64,000 nucleotides of DNA from the NCBI GenBank assembly GCA_963820415.1, contig CAWFZT010000006.1, positions 62,001 through 126,000 on the forward strand, written 5' to 3'. Position 1 is the stretch's first letter, and each line of letters starts with the position of its first letter. Position numbers and translations under genes: made by a program. Positions 54,270-63,532 of this stretch are shown here, piece after piece. This stretch comes from CAWFZT01 sp963820415 (GTDB lineage: Bacteria; Chloroflexota; Anaerolineae; Anaerolineales; Anaerolineaceae). The notes beneath the pieces were generated by a model that worked only from the letters and a program-made list of their open reading frames with translations, did not search any database and had not been told where the DNA came from.

Positions 54270-55706
54270 TCAAATGAATTTGATCCGGCTGGCAGCAAAC
54301 GCCACCATTTTCAGCAACAGCCAGCCGTGCTTCCAGCGCTGGATATTGGTGGTACCGTAGGTGCGTTCCCGGTAGCGGATGGGCAAGTCAACGATCTTTA
54401 GGTTCATTCGCGCCGCGCCGAAAAGCAGGTCAAAGTCGCCGAACGGATCGAAATCTCCAAAGTAAGCCCGGTTAGCGACGATGCGCTCATAATCTGCCCT
54501 CCAAAGCGCCTTGGTCCCACACAAAGTATCCTTAACCGGCTGCCCTAAAAGCCAGGAAAAAGCCAGGCTGAAAAATTTGTTGCCTAAAAGGTTGAAAAGG
54601 CGCATGGCTTCTTTTTCCATCGGGTAAACCAGCCGCACCCCATTGACAAAATCCCCTTTACCCGAGCGCAATACCGCGTAGAAACGCGGCAGGTCTTCCG
54701 GGGGCACGGTCAGATCAGCATCCAGGATCATCAAAATATCCCCGCCGGATTCGGCAAAACCCTTACGCACCGCATCGCCTTTTCCCACGCCGGCCTGGCG
54801 GAACAGCTTACATTCACATTCCGGGTGGCTGGCCATAGCCGCTTCAATCGCTTCACAGGTATTATCGCCTGAATGTCCTTCTACGAATACAATCTCAGTC
54901 CCCAGGCCCATTTCCGGCACCTGTTCGAAAATGTGGGGAATGTTGCCTGCTTCATTACGAGCTGGAACAATCACTGAAACCTGGGCTTCGCTTTCCTTTG
55001 AAGCGGGATTCGGCCTGGCAACGATCATACGAGTTAGCGCCAGTTCTCTAAACGGCCAGAACCTGACCAGGAAACGGTTGCAGAATGCATCAAATAGAGG
55101 CGTACGTAAAGGCCACAAAATATCTGGCCAGGAGCGAATTACCTCAAAATCAGACAGGTAGAGCAGGTTGGTAATATCCTCAACTGTCAGCCAGTTCTGA
55201 TACAAATTGGGCCTGGCAAGCCCCAGTTTTTCTACCAGCCCTAATAAGGGCTCCCACAGGCGGCTGTAGGAATTGATAATCACCCGTGTATGGGGTGAAC
55301 ACACCTGCTTTACCTGGCCCAAAATGGTCTGTACGTCCCACACGTCGTTCAACAAATCTGAAAGAATAATAACGTCGAATTTCTCATCCGGGTCGAAGCT
55401 GTGTCCATCAGCCTGAACAAACTTCAGCTCAGGGTGACGTTGGACAGCCTGTTGGACCATTCCTTGCGAAATATCGATCCCTACCCCGTAAGATGGCCTG
55501 ACGGCTGCCAGCAGATCGCCCATGGCGCAACCTATTTCCAGCACCCGCTGACCGGGGGCTACCAGAAAGCTGTAAATTTCAGCCAGGCGTTGGTGATAAA
55601 AACCACCCCAACCTTTTTTTGACAGGCCAGCCACATTATCCCAATGTACCTGGCGGATCTTATGAAAGTCGGCTGCCCTCAGGTCGCTGGAATTGGGAAA
55701 AGTCAC
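54270..55706 (-). CDS. Methyltransferase-GT2 fusion protein
   Basis: 478 aa from the GTG at 55706, which overlaps the TGA of the upstream gene (GTGA); the ATG-less longer frame is rejected. Residues about 25-215 are a class I SAM domain with VLEIGCAMGDLLAAV (motif I) and VIILSDLLNDV (motif IV). Residues about 240-470 are a GT2 domain of the DPM1/GtrB type: VSVIVPARNEAGNIP, EIVFVEGHSGDNT, LMILDADLTVPPEDLP (DxD). The latter usually makes a polyprenyl-phosphate sugar donor for GT-C enzymes, which abound here. One chain may thus make a methylated or carrier-linked sugar. GT2 lacks the two C-terminal helices of GtrB. Confidence 0.85.
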   Translation of the reverse strand: MTFPNSSDLRAADFHKIRQVHWDNVAGLSKKGWGGFYHQRLAEIYSFLVAPGQRVLEIGCAMGDLLAAVRPSYGVGIDISQGMVQQAVQRHPELKFVQADGHSFDPDEKFDVIILSDLLNDVWDVQTILGQVKQVCSPHTRVIINSYSRLWEPLLGLVEKLGLARPNLYQNWLTVEDITNLLYLSDFEVIRSWPDILWPLRTPLFDAFCNRFLVRFWPFRELALTRMIVARPNPASKESEAQVSVIVPARNEAGNIPHIFEQVPEMGLGTEIVFVEGHSGDNTCEAIEAAMASHPECECKLFRQAGVGKGDAVRKGFAESGGDILMILDADLTVPPEDLPRFYAVLRSGKGDFVNGVRLVYPMEKEAMRLFNLLGNKFFSLAFSWLLGQPVKDTLCGTKALWRADYERIVANRAYFGDFDPFGDFDLLFGAARMNLKIVDLPIRYRERTYGTTNIQRWKHGWLLLKMVAFAASRIKFI

Positions 55707-56524
55707 GCAGAGAAGTTTCCTTTCTTGAACAATCTTTGGGCGACCGAAATAGCCAATGGCAGGATGAAAATCACAGGAATTACCCAAATCATGATATAGC
55801 TGGCGTATTCAAAATAATAACGGAAGCGCGAATACCCAATAATACCATCAACCACTTTATTCCCGCCTTCCCCATAATCGCTCACCAGGGATTCAATTTT
55901 TTGAGTTGAGTACCCCTTTGTAGCATAATAGGGTCGAACCAATTCAGGATTTTCTTCAATTTGTGAAATATCATTGGGAATGACAACCCCAAAATCCGGG
56001 TCGAATATCCACCAGGTATCTTGAGCATCATCCACCGGCGCGGTGACAACCACATGCCCACTCAGGCCAACAATTTTAGCCTTGATCCCTTTTTCCCTTA
56101 ATATTCCGGTCATAACGAAAGCCTCTTGTGAACAAAGGCCTACCCCGCGCTCTACTGCCCGGTGGTAATCAACGAATTGATATTTTAAAAATAAGGCCGG
56201 ATAGATAAAACTGGCCCCAAATAGGATAAAATTCTCATAGAACGGAACGCGCAGGTGGTATTTTTCGATCCCGTCGTCTCGCCAATTGTGTGCAATCCCC
56301 TGATTAACGATCGCATTGATCTGAGTCAGGGTTTGGATGCGATCTCCTGAAACCCGGTCCAGGGCCTGGTAGAATTGTGCTTCAGTCAGCGTAATATCAT
56401 TAGGAAATTCGTTATGCGGGTCAGTGTAGATTGCTGGGTTGCGCATGTTGACAAAGACACCCACAAAGTTGTTAATAATAAGAATAATGCCAATAATCGC
56501 CAAAGGTACCTTTAACTTTTTCAT
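55703..56524 (-). CDS. Membrane protein with transglutaminase-like cysteine-His-Asp domain
   Basis: 273 aa from the ATG at 56524, which overlaps the upstream GT4 stop (ATGA). An N-terminal helix (about 5-25) anchors an outer domain; a second helix is near the C-terminus (about 238-262). RGVGLCSQEAFVMTGIL holds the putative catalytic Cys (about 131), GLSGHVVVTA the His (about 154) and WWIFDPDFGVV the Asp (about 173). This is the pattern of the transglutaminase-like superfamily. Members act as proteases, amidases or cross-linkers; the role in this locus is unknown. Confidence 0.7.
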   Translation of the reverse strand: MKKLKVPLAIIGIILIINNFVGVFVNMRNPAIYTDPHNEFPNDITLTEAQFYQALDRVSGDRIQTLTQINAIVNQGIAHNWRDDGIEKYHLRVPFYENFILFGASFIYPALFLKYQFVDYHRAVERGVGLCSQEAFVMTGILREKGIKAKIVGLSGHVVVTAPVDDAQDTWWIFDPDFGVVIPNDISQIEENPELVRPYYATKGYSTQKIESLVSDYGEGGNKVVDGIIGYSRFRYYFEYASYIMIWVIPVIFILPLAISVAQRLFKKGNFSA

Positions 56525-57621
56525 ATCGTGGTCAATTCCCTGAATAAATTTTCCCATAGGGTCATCACGCTGTCCAGGCTAAAGCGCTCGCTGGTGAGGC
56601 GCGCCTGTTCCCCCAGGCTGGCACGCCGGTCTATGTCGGACATCAAATTATCCATGGCAGCCGTCAGGCTGTCTACATCATCGGGTTCTGCCAGGAGGCC
56701 GTTCACGCCATCTTGAACCACTTCAGCCACGCCAGGTGAGCAGTTTGCAGCCACCACTGGCATTCCACAGGCCATTGCTTCGCCAAGGACGTTGCCAAAG
56801 CCCTCGTATCTGGATGGCAGCACGAATAAATCGGCCTTTAAATAATAATCGTAGGGGTTTTTCACCCTGCCGGGCAAAAATACTCTTTCACCCAGCCTAA
56901 ATTCAAACACCAATCGTTCCAATTCGCTGCGTTGAGACCCTTCACCCAGGATCAGCAAATTCCAATCTGGATGGTGATCTCCCAATCTAGCAAATGCCCT
57001 GATCAAAAGATCATGGCCTTTTTCGTGTGACAGGCGTCCTGCAGCGATAACGAAAGGACGTTGTGGCAAGAATGGCGTTTCGCCCTGAACAGCTGGTGGC
57101 GGGAAGATCGGGTTGGGGATGGTGCACACTCGCTCGGCCAGGAGTGGCTTGAAAAATGCCTGGTTATTATTGCATATTACTACCAGCCGGCAGGCTAAAG
57201 GGTACAACAAGGTCCTGAGACAGTTCCAGACTGGTCCGATGCGATGTTTAGCTGGATCAGTTCGCTCGGAAATGATAATGGGGATATTCAGGTCACGAAT
57301 CGCCACCAACGTCAGCACATTCATCGTCTCGATGAAGCTGATCACCACCTGCGGATTGCTCTTACGAATGGCTTTGCGTAACGCCCTGACCCGTAAGAAA
57401 TTATTCCACAGCCCGGCCAGCGGATTGGCAACTTCTTTCAGGAGACCCAGGCGAATCCAATGGACATGCGGATCCAACTCAAAAAAAGAAGCCCAAGCGC
57501 TATCATTCAATGAAATAAGAGTCACCTCCCATCCTCTGGCTATCCATGCGTTGGCCAGGATTGTTAGGACGCGTTCAGCACCTCCGTACGCCAGGGATGG
57601 AATTGTTAAGGTTATACGCAT
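56521..57621 (-). CDS. Glycosyltransferase family 4
   Basis: 366 aa from the ATG at 57621 (MRITLTIPSLAYGGAERVL); five upstream codons are omitted. VISFIETMNVL, RTDPAKHRIGP and VIAAGRLSHEKGHDLLIRAF are typical. SRYEGFGNVLGEAMACGMPVVA carries the E-x7-E donor motif (about residue 268). First gene of the 45.7-57.6 kb overlapping run. Cytoplasmic transfer onto the lipid-linked glycan is likely. Confidence 0.9.
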   Translation of the reverse strand: MRITLTIPSLAYGGAERVLTILANAWIARGWEVTLISLNDSAWASFFELDPHVHWIRLGLLKEVANPLAGLWNNFLRVRALRKAIRKSNPQVVISFIETMNVLTLVAIRDLNIPIIISERTDPAKHRIGPVWNCLRTLLYPLACRLVVICNNNQAFFKPLLAERVCTIPNPIFPPPAVQGETPFLPQRPFVIAAGRLSHEKGHDLLIRAFARLGDHHPDWNLLILGEGSQRSELERLVFEFRLGERVFLPGRVKNPYDYYLKADLFVLPSRYEGFGNVLGEAMACGMPVVAANCSPGVAEVVQDGVNGLLAEPDDVDSLTAAMDNLMSDIDRRASLGEQARLTSERFSLDSVMTLWENLFRELTTI

Positions 57622-57755
57622 TATTTTTTCTACCAACTCTTTGCTGGATTTTCTTTCCCATCGATGAATAACTTAGATCGCTGGACAGAGCAATCGGCTA
57701 TCGGTAGCTGATAACGTTGGCTTATTTTCAACCCATTATTATATTTATTTTGAGA

Positions 57756-57774
57756 AGGGCAATAATAATGCCCT
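57756..57774. terminator. Hairpin downstream of the surface-carbohydrate gene
   Basis: AGGGCA-ATAATAA-TGCCCT stem of 6 bp with a 7-nt loop, 9 nt past the stop at 57783 when read on the minus strand. The following minus-strand bases are TCTCAAAAT, poor in T, so terminator strength is doubtful. A TATAAT for the next operon is at 57743-57738, inside the 161-nt gap 57622-57782; nothing else was seen there. Confidence 0.4.
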
Positions 57775-57782
57775 AAGTTTAT

Positions 57783-59126
57783 TCAATTGAAAACTTTGCG
57801 CCAATTTGCAACCCTTCTAGCAACCTCTGCGTCAGTGATTTCATCTAGTTTATCACTGATCGGGATTCCATCAGTCCCAATTTCTGGATGTGTGATCTTC
57901 CTCCAGGCATAATCCACGATCTTACCCGGTAGGCGGAGCCAACTCTTCAGGTTCCTGGGAACCCGCCCGGGTGAGGGAACAGGCCCTGGCATTAAAGCCG
58001 GGTCTGGGCGGGCAGGGACATGAATTTCTCCTTTACAGATAGCCGCTAACCAGTTTGCCAGATCGCCAATCGGGTTGGCAGAATTCATCAACGCTTCATG
58101 CGCCCAGGTTTGCAGCGGTTTACAGGTATTGGGCATGACCGGATCGTCGATCACTTCCAGGAATCTTTGCAGGGTCTCAATCTGGGGAACCAAATCGTAC
58201 CAGTCGGCCTGGACGTAATCAGGGAAATGGATCGGCTCGATCATGTAGATTGGCTTATTCGCCACGGCGGCTTCGATAAGGGTTGTGCTGTAAGATGACA
58301 TCACAATGTCGCTCGCCAGGACCCATTCCCGGACTGTTCCCTCTTTTATGATGTGCATGCCCGGGTCCTGTCCAAGTGCTTCCCGGCAGGTACTAATAAA
58401 AACACCTTGCGGGGTTGCGGGTCGCGGCCGTACAATGATTTCGACGTTTGCGATGTGTGTCCCCTCCTGCCACCATTTAATCGCCTCTTTAAAGGAGTTC
58501 ATGGCAAAATCGCGGTAGTTGAATGCGTCTCCCTGCCCGGCTTTAAGGTATTCCTTCAGCTTGGCATCCCCATAAAACGCCGCTCCATAATTCTCTGGCA
58601 CGAACACCCAACGCTTGCATGGATCAATCCCGTACCGTATTGCCAGTTCGGCTCGCGAGATGAAATACGAGCTGTAAGGCGGTTGGTAAAGCGCGTAGAA
58701 TGGGTTGCCATTGATAAAAATGTGTTCGCGTGGGACGCCGTATTCTTCCAGGTAGGCAGCATAGAATTTCCCCCAGGCATGGTGGAGCACATGTTTTTTA
58801 GCAATGGTATCCTTCGGCGCTTTATACGCCTGGTTGATCTTCGAGAAAATTTGCTCATAGGCCAGGTTTACCACGGCAGCTTCCGGCCAGGCCTGCAGCA
58901 CTTTGCGGGGGCCGAAGTCGAATGCAGAGTAAAAATAAGGCATTGTGATCACGCGAGGCTGGTATTTCGCAATAGTTTTTTGGAAACCATGCGCATCCAC
59001 TATAGAGGCGATCTCAATGTCAACTCCATACTTTTCTGCCATTAAGCATTTAACCGCACAGGCGATATCCAGCTCCCGTGCGATGTGTTCAACTAACAGA
59101 AGAAGGTCAATCCGCTGTTTTGCCAT
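57783..59126 (-). CDS. Surface carbohydrate biosynthesis protein (GT-B-like)
   Basis: 447 aa soluble protein. The first half opens RIDLLLLVEHIARELD, with VITMPYFYSAFDFG and FINGNPFYALYQPP. The second half has VEIIVRPRPATPQGVF, the phosphate-binding-like SDIVMSSYSTTLIEAAV and IYMIEPIHFPDYVQADW. This arrangement matches a group annotated as surface carbohydrate biosynthesis proteins and is related to CDP-glycerol transferase-type GT-B enzymes. It follows the transketolase gene by 10 nt and shares its transcript. Substrate unknown. Confidence 0.72.
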   Translation of the reverse strand: MAKQRIDLLLLVEHIARELDIACAVKCLMAEKYGVDIEIASIVDAHGFQKTIAKYQPRVITMPYFYSAFDFGPRKVLQAWPEAAVVNLAYEQIFSKINQAYKAPKDTIAKKHVLHHAWGKFYAAYLEEYGVPREHIFINGNPFYALYQPPYSSYFISRAELAIRYGIDPCKRWVFVPENYGAAFYGDAKLKEYLKAGQGDAFNYRDFAMNSFKEAIKWWQEGTHIANVEIIVRPRPATPQGVFISTCREALGQDPGMHIIKEGTVREWVLASDIVMSSYSTTLIEAAVANKPIYMIEPIHFPDYVQADWYDLVPQIETLQRFLEVIDDPVMPNTCKPLQTWAHEALMNSANPIGDLANWLAAICKGEIHVPARPDPALMPGPVPSPGRVPRNLKSWLRLPGKIVDYAWRKITHPEIGTDGIPISDKLDEITDAEVARRVANWRKVFN

Positions 59127-59136
59127 CCTTAATCCT

Positions 59137-61053
59137 TCAGATCAGCCCGGAGATGCGTTTCGCCAGCGAAGCGCCGTCCAGGCCATGCGCCTGGAGTACT
59201 TCCCAGGGCGTCCCGCAGGCCGGGTAGCCTTCGACAGCCAGTTTCACCAGCTTGCGCCCTCCCAGCATCTGCAGATCATTTAATCCATTCAGCAAGCAGT
59301 CCCCCAAACCGCCTACCGGGGCATGGTCTTCAAGCACAAAGATGCTTTGATGATCCACCACGCTTTCCTTCAACCAGTCCAGGTCCACCCGGTTGAGCCA
59401 GGGCATATCGATCACTTTCAAACCGGTTCCATGGACAGCAAGCATTTCACTTGCCACTAAGGCTTCGTGCAGCATCACCGGACCGTAACCGAACAGAACG
59501 GCATCTTTGCCTTCGGTGAGCGCCGCACCGTGCCCAAAAGTCAGCCGGTAGCCTTCTGGCAGGCTGATTTCACGCGGTGAAGGCCCAATGATCAAGCGGA
59601 TCACGCAGTTATTTTTCGACTGGTTAACACAATATTCCAACACCTGGCGTGATTCCAGGGCATTGCAAGGCTGCAGGATTTCAAAATTTGGCAACGCTCC
59701 GAAAAGGGAAATATCCCGCAGGCTCTGATGTGACTGCCCAGGCCCAGCCGGGATCAGGCCTGAATAGTGGCAGGCATAGATAATTTTGGTCAGTTCACTG
59801 CCATTGGTATAAATCTGTTCGTTGGGGCGTGAAGCCAGGAAGGAAGCAAACGTATTTACTACCGGGAGCAGGCCCTGCAATGCCAGGCCGCCAGCCATCG
59901 AAACCATATCCTGCTCGGCAATCCCATCCTCGATAAAACGCTCCGGGTAAGCAGCTTCGAAACCGCGCAGCCGGCAGTCTGCCGAAAGGTCAGCATCCAG
60001 CACTACCAGGTCTTTGCGTCGAGCGCCCAACTCTACCAACGCCTGCCCAAAGGCCTCAGCCACATATTCGCGCGAAGTCGCGCTGGCGTGCTTTGGTTCC
60101 GGCGTTACCAGTTCAGAGGCGATCGGTGCCAGGCCAAGTCCGGCTAACCGGGTATTGATCCTCCCCATGATTTCGGCGTAACCCGCTTCAAACGACGCGT
60201 CATCCGGAGCGCCTGAATGCCAGCGGTACAGTCCGTTGCCAAGCTTGAGCGCCGCGGGATGTTCCATGAACGAGACGCCGCGGCCCTTGATTGTATCAGC
60301 AATCAAAATTTTTGGCCGGTCGGTGACCTGCTTGAAATCTGCCAGCACCGCGTCAAGCTGTTTTAGATCGTGACCGTTGCAGCGGGTGACATACCAGCCG
60401 AAAGCCTTGAACTTGACCTCCAGGTCCCCCAGGTCACTGATCTCTTTGACCGGTTTGTCCGACTGGACCTTGTTATGGTCGACGATCACGTTCAGGTTCG
60501 TGATCCCCTGGGTAACCGCCGTCTGCAAGCCTTCATAGATCTGGCCTTCCTCCAGTTCGCCATCCCCTGTCATCACAAACACCCGGCCCCTAAATCCTTG
60601 CAGCTTCTTGGCAAAGGCCATGCCTTTACCCTTCGAGATGCCCATGCCCAGCGAACCGGAGTTCGCCTCGATACCAGGCAGGGTTACCACCGGGTGCCCG
60701 TAGGTGCCGCCCAGGCGGCGCAGTCGCATAAACTTTTCCTCAGGCAAGACCCCCAGCGAATAGAAAACAGCATACAGGCCGGGGACGTCATGCCCTTTGG
60801 AAGAAAAATAGATATCCCGGTCGGGGTTCTTGACACCCGCCGCAATGGTGTTCATCTCCTGATAGTACAGCCAGGTGACGATATCCAGCGAGCTAAAACT
60901 TGAACCCAGGTGGCCCGACCCGGCTCGCTTAACCTCGGCCAATGTGTTGGCCCGGCACATATCGGCAATCAGCTCCATGCGGGCAAATCTGTCTAATGCA
61001 GCCTGGTTTACGCGCTGAAATTCGGCGATGGGAATGAGACGGATGTCTACCAT
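59137..61053 (-). CDS. Transketolase (single chain)
   Basis: 638 aa, close to the usual 620-670. AGSGHLGSSFSSLDIVTWLYY and FVMTGDGELEEGQIYEGLQ (thiamine diphosphate GDG motif, about residue 160) form the PP domain. VLDADLSADCRLRGFE, FIEDGIAEQDMVSMAGGLA (catalytic Glu, about 385) form the Pyr domain, followed by the C-terminal domain. It moves two-carbon keto units between sugars. Its position directly downstream of a CMP-sugar synthetase and aldehyde dehydrogenase suggests a dedicated biosynthetic role rather than central metabolism. The start is at the ATG at 61053; a 237-nt palindrome-rich leader lies upstream. Confidence 0.9.
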   Translation of the reverse strand: MVDIRLIPIAEFQRVNQAALDRFARMELIADMCRANTLAEVKRAGSGHLGSSFSSLDIVTWLYYQEMNTIAAGVKNPDRDIYFSSKGHDVPGLYAVFYSLGVLPEEKFMRLRRLGGTYGHPVVTLPGIEANSGSLGMGISKGKGMAFAKKLQGFRGRVFVMTGDGELEEGQIYEGLQTAVTQGITNLNVIVDHNKVQSDKPVKEISDLGDLEVKFKAFGWYVTRCNGHDLKQLDAVLADFKQVTDRPKILIADTIKGRGVSFMEHPAALKLGNGLYRWHSGAPDDASFEAGYAEIMGRINTRLAGLGLAPIASELVTPEPKHASATSREYVAEAFGQALVELGARRKDLVVLDADLSADCRLRGFEAAYPERFIEDGIAEQDMVSMAGGLALQGLLPVVNTFASFLASRPNEQIYTNGSELTKIIYACHYSGLIPAGPGQSHQSLRDISLFGALPNFEILQPCNALESRQVLEYCVNQSKNNCVIRLIIGPSPREISLPEGYRLTFGHGAALTEGKDAVLFGYGPVMLHEALVASEMLAVHGTGLKVIDMPWLNRVDLDWLKESVVDHQSIFVLEDHAPVGGLGDCLLNGLNDLQMLGGRKLVKLAVEGYPACGTPWEVLQAHGLDGASLAKRISGLI

Positions 61054-61092
61054 AAATGAATACTCCAGTATGCTGATGATAAGGCATTCTTA

Positions 61093-61259
61093 ACCACAAA
61101 GTCATGACGCTCGTCAACTCACCCTATGGGGTGAGGTCACAAAGGTTTTAAGATTACTAATCTTAAATTCACAAACTATTGTGTTCTTCGTTGGGATTTC
61201 TTTTTTCTTTGCTCCGTTTTTGATCCACAAATCTTTGTGTCCTTTGTGATCTTTGTGGT
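61093..61259. promoter_or_regulatory. Palindrome-rich leader of the transketolase operon
   Basis: The 237-nt gap 61054-61290 holds several symmetrical elements. TGACG-CT-CGTCA is at 61105-61116, CTCACCC-TATG-GGGTGAG at 61118-61135, and a perfect 21-bp palindrome TTTAAGATTA-C-TAATCTTAAA at 61147-61167. Three CTTTGTG copies with a 9-nt period run from 61233 to 61257. ACCACAAAG at 61093-61101 is the exact reverse complement of CTTTGTGGT at 61251-61259, so the ends can pair across the block. It may be an operator, a terminator or a small mobile palindromic element; no clear promoter was found. Confidence 0.55.
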
Positions 61260-61290
61260 GAAATCTTCTTCATTAAACCCGATTACGTAA

Positions 61291-62052
61291 TCAAGCTTCA
61301 AGGATATATGGCGCTTTTTCGATCAACGGCAGCCGCGCTTGCCCGCTACTCACCAGCTCTTCTGCGTACTGCCAGTCGTATGGCTGGTTTACGTCGAACC
61401 CTTCATTCTCAGCAGTGAAAAATGGCATTAAAACATCCCCGGCGATGGAATGGCCTTGCAGTACTACGCGCGTCCAGGCAATTTCCAGGCTGGCATTTTG
61501 CGCGTACACCAGGGGCAGCGCCTGGTAAGGCGTGCTGTGCCAGGGCAACTCCTGCGAACCAAAGGGCATCAGCGGTACCATGCGTTTGCCGCGCACGACC
61601 CACATTTTGCCCGGGTGCTGCTTGCACTTCTCGACCGCCCGCAGGGAATCCACGCCTTCTTCGGCCAGGAATGCCTTCCAGGCGCGGCTGATCGTTTCCG
61701 GCATTCTGAAAGGGCTGGTCGGGCGCAGGATGCTGAAGCAGTCGTACTCGCGACCCATTTCCTTGAGCCGGGTCAAAGTATACTCAAGCCATTCGATGTC
61801 GGGAGAAACGTCGCCTGCCAGCTCAACCGGGCGCAGAAAGGGCGCTTCGGCCCCATAATAACGGCCGATTCTGGCATATTGCTCCGAATCGGTCGAGACC
61901 ATCACTGCTGAAAAGATGCCGCTTTGCAGGGCGGCCGAGATAGTATAGGCGATCACCGGATGCCCCGCCAGTGGGTGAATATTCTTGCCGGTCACACGCT
62001 TGGAACCGGCGCGAGCCGGAATCAGGCCGATAATGCTGGGAGTTTTTGGCAT
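61291..62052 (-). CDS. Acylneuraminate cytidylyltransferase family protein
   Basis: 253 aa. LIPARAGSKRVTGKN is an intact nucleotide loop (residues about 10-24) with RVT in place of the usual GI/LP. MVSTDSEQYARI (about 50), SILRPTSPFRMPET (about 105) and FDVNQPYDWQYAEEL near the C-terminus fit NeuA-family enzymes that charge an acid sugar with CMP. No NeuB-type synthase is in this part; transketolase and aldehyde dehydrogenase flank it instead, so the acid may be made another way. Starts 8 nt downstream of the dehydrogenase stop. Confidence 0.88.
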   Translation of the reverse strand: MPKTPSIIGLIPARAGSKRVTGKNIHPLAGHPVIAYTISAALQSGIFSAVMVSTDSEQYARIGRYYGAEAPFLRPVELAGDVSPDIEWLEYTLTRLKEMGREYDCFSILRPTSPFRMPETISRAWKAFLAEEGVDSLRAVEKCKQHPGKMWVVRGKRMVPLMPFGSQELPWHSTPYQALPLVYAQNASLEIAWTRVVLQGHSIAGDVLMPFFTAENEGFDVNQPYDWQYAEELVSSGQARLPLIEKAPYILEA

Positions 62053-62059
62053 GAATTCT

Positions 62060-63532
62060 CTACACCTGGGTAGGATCGACGATGAAGTTGATCACCTTGA
62101 CGTCAGAATAGATATCCAACGCCTCGGTACCGGGCTCGCGCGTCCCGTTGCCAGAATCTTTCATGCCGCCAAAAGGCATGTGCGGTTCGGAGCCATACGT
62201 GGCGCCGTTGACAGCCACCACCCCGGCGCGCACTTTCTGGCAGAACTGCATGGCGCGGTGCAGGCTGCGGGTATGGATACAAGCCGTCAACCCGTAAGAG
62301 GTATCGTTTGCCAGCGCCAGCGCCTCCTTGAAATCGTTCACGCAGTACAGGCAGGTCACCGGGCCGAATAACTCCTTGCGCGAGATTTCGGCGTCCGGCG
62401 CCACGTTCTCGACCAGGGTGGGCGCCAGGTAAAATCCACCCTGGTGTGCGGCGTCTTTCATCTGGAAACCGCCGGTCAGCACGGCGCCGCCCTGTTGCCG
62501 GGCGCGCTCCACCACCGCCAACATCATATCCAACTGTTCCTGGTTGATCACCGGGCCGAAATCATCTTCGTCCGCTGCTCCAACCTTGAGCTGGTTAATT
62601 TTTTCGACAAACAACTGCTTGAAGCGGTCGTAGATTGCCTCAAACACGATAATGCGGCTGCCGGCCGCGCAGCGCTGCCCGGCGTTGCTGAAGGCCGATA
62701 AAGCCGCCCAGTTAACCGCTTTTTCCAGGTCGGCGTCATCCGCCACCACGAAGGGATTTTTTCCACCCAGTTCGAGCGAAATTTTCGCCAGTCGTTTTCC
62801 GGCCGCCTGCTGGATATAGCGGCCCACCTCGGTCGAGCCGGTAAAGCTGATTACACCTACTCCAGGATGCTCCACCAAAGGCGCCCCGGCTTCTTCCCCA
62901 TAACCCTGGACGACGTTCAGCAGCCCGGCCGGCAGGCCAGCGGCGTGGGCAACCTCGGCGAAGATCCAGGCTGTCACCGGCGTATCTTCCGCTGCTTTGA
63001 GCACCACGGAATTTCCACACACCAGCGCCGGAAAGACTTTCCAGGCCACATTGGCGATGGGAGTATTGCCCGGCACGATCAGACCGGCCACGCCAACCGG
63101 CTGGCGTACGATCATGGAATACTTGTTGGGCATCCCACTGGCGGTCGTGCGCCCGTACAGGCGCTGGCCCTCGCTGGCGTAAAACAGGCCCAGAGCGATG
63201 GCACCGCCGGTTTCACCCAGGGCATCCTTGTAGGATTTACCGGTTTCCAGGTGCACCACACCCGCAATGTCTTCCTGGCGTTTCTGCATGGCAACCACCA
63301 CCTTATGCAGGAGCATACCACGCTGCACCGCCGGGGTATCCGCCCAGGCAGGCTGAGCACATTGCGCCGCAGCTACGGCTTCCTGGATATCTGCCGCCCG
63401 CGAGCGAGCAATCCGGCACACGAGCTGCCCGGTAGCCGGGTTCAGTTTATCGAAATATTCACCACCGGCAGCCGGCGTCTGCTGACCGTTAATCCAATTG
63501 GGCAGATCGCTCGGGAAAAGAGAATTCGTCAT
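62060..63532 (-). CDS. NAD(P)-dependent aldehyde dehydrogenase
   Basis: 490 aa, normal for the ALDH family. VGVAGLIVPGNTPIAN and VLKAAEDTPVTAWIFAE hold cofactor-binding residues. ISLELGGKNPF contains the general-base Glu (about 255) and NAGQRCAAGSRI the catalytic Cys (about 289). ELFGPVTCLY and the C-terminal PFGGMKDSGNGTREPG are typical. It oxidises an aldehyde to the acid. Located first in the operon with the CMP-synthetase and transketolase, a role in making a sugar acid is a reasonable inference; a general detoxifying role remains possible. Confidence 0.9.
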   Translation of the reverse strand: MTNSLFPSDLPNWINGQQTPAAGGEYFDKLNPATGQLVCRIARSRAADIQEAVAAAQCAQPAWADTPAVQRGMLLHKVVVAMQKRQEDIAGVVHLETGKSYKDALGETGGAIALGLFYASEGQRLYGRTTASGMPNKYSMIVRQPVGVAGLIVPGNTPIANVAWKVFPALVCGNSVVLKAAEDTPVTAWIFAEVAHAAGLPAGLLNVVQGYGEEAGAPLVEHPGVGVISFTGSTEVGRYIQQAAGKRLAKISLELGGKNPFVVADDADLEKAVNWAALSAFSNAGQRCAAGSRIIVFEAIYDRFKQLFVEKINQLKVGAADEDDFGPVINQEQLDMMLAVVERARQQGGAVLTGGFQMKDAAHQGGFYLAPTLVENVAPDAEISRKELFGPVTCLYCVNDFKEALALANDTSYGLTACIHTRSLHRAMQFCQKVRAGVVAVNGATYGSEPHMPFGGMKDSGNGTREPGTEALDIYSDVKVINFIVDPTQV

